Shown: positions 51,735 through 51,779 of the stretch, one piece after another
Position numbering within the stretch: the stretch's first letter is position 1
How the letters are laid out: each line of letters begins with the position of its first letter
Assembly: GCA_004020545.1 (NCBI GenBank)
Contig: SAQE01000045.1
Location: 1-51,779, forward strand
Length of the DNA: 51,779 nucleotides
Source of the DNA: Mesorhizobium sp.
GTDB lineage: Bacteria; Pseudomonadota; Alphaproteobacteria; Rhizobiales; Rhizobiaceae
Reading direction: 5' to 3'
Translations under genes and position numbers: made by a program
Notes under the pieces: generated by a model
What the model saw: only the letters and a program-made list of their open reading frames with translations
What the model was told of the DNA's origin: nothing
Databases searched by the model: none

Positions 51735-51779
51735 GCGCCAGCCCTCGAAACTTGGCGCTGAATACCCCCACCCCTACCC

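Overview
The window looks like chromosomal DNA of a GC-rich alphaproteobacterium of the order Rhizobiales, most likely a Mesorhizobium or close relative. Reasons: the phosphate-transport pair of the rhizobial orfA-pit type, the alphaproteobacterial formate dehydrogenase operon fdsGBA-fdhD-fdsD, an ETF-beta lysine methyltransferase of the rhizobial type, and several families of short palindromic intergenic repeats of the kind common in rhizobia. I see no rRNA, tRNA, CRISPR array, transposase, integrase or replication origin.

Layout. 1-2.4 kb: 3' tip of an unknown gene, a thioredoxin-reductase-like flavoprotein with its Rrf2 regulator, and a divergent LysR regulator. 2.6-8.5 kb: a polyamine uptake and oxidation operon in the order of E. 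coli ydcSTUV-patD, with a good LysR-type operator between the LysR gene and ydcS. 8.5-12.4 kb: a secreted NTF2-fold protein framed by inverted 67-bp repeats, then three small minus-strand genes (CMD/AhpD-like, NTF2-like, dimeric barrel-like) downstream of a hydrolase/cyclase/LuxR fusion regulator. 12.5-20 kb: NAD-dependent formate dehydrogenase fdsG-fdsB-fdsA-orf-fdhD-fdsD and its probable LysR activator gene, with elaborate palindromes in the promoter. 20-26.6 kb: DUF47-pit phosphate transport, a VOC protein, Mrp ATPase, a CoxG-like SRPBCC protein, a sugar-acid dehydratase of the xylonate dehydratase group, and a small unknown. 26.6-30 kb: a non-pyrrolysine MttB-family methyltransferase and a MocR regulator. 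30-35.3 kb: pgi-HAD phosphatase (+) facing an operon (-) of a fatty acyl-CoA ligase with a histone-H1-like tail and an ETF-beta lysine methyltransferase. 35.7-41 kb: dppABCDF dipeptide transporter. 41-47.9 kb: a six-gene cluster (cysteine-desulfurase-like PLP enzyme, amino-acid ABC permease and binding protein, aminotransferase, HpaI-type aldolase, RutA-like flavin monooxygenase) lying exactly between two direct copies of a repeat of about 185 bp. 47.9-51.7 kb: Rid protein, acyl-CoA dehydrogenase, enoyl-CoA hydratase, MarR and SDR genes that look like part of an aerobic aromatic-CoA (perhaps 2-aminobenzoyl-CoA) pathway continuing past the right edge.

How the parts work together. Most of the window is uptake and catabolism of nitrogen-containing or one-carbon compounds: polyamines to GABA, peptides, an unknown amino-acid-like substrate, methylated amines, formate oxidation to NADH, and fatty or aromatic acyl-CoA oxidation feeding electrons to ETF. 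The strongest candidate for an undescribed system is the repeat-bounded cluster at 41.0-47.9 kb. Its enzyme set does not match a pathway I know, it lacks its own ABC ATPase, and it carries clustered palindromes in both promoters. Second candidates are the extra small gene inside the formate dehydrogenase operon, and the hydrolase/cyclase/LuxR fusion with its operon of three small proteins. All functions are read from sequence; no searches were run.
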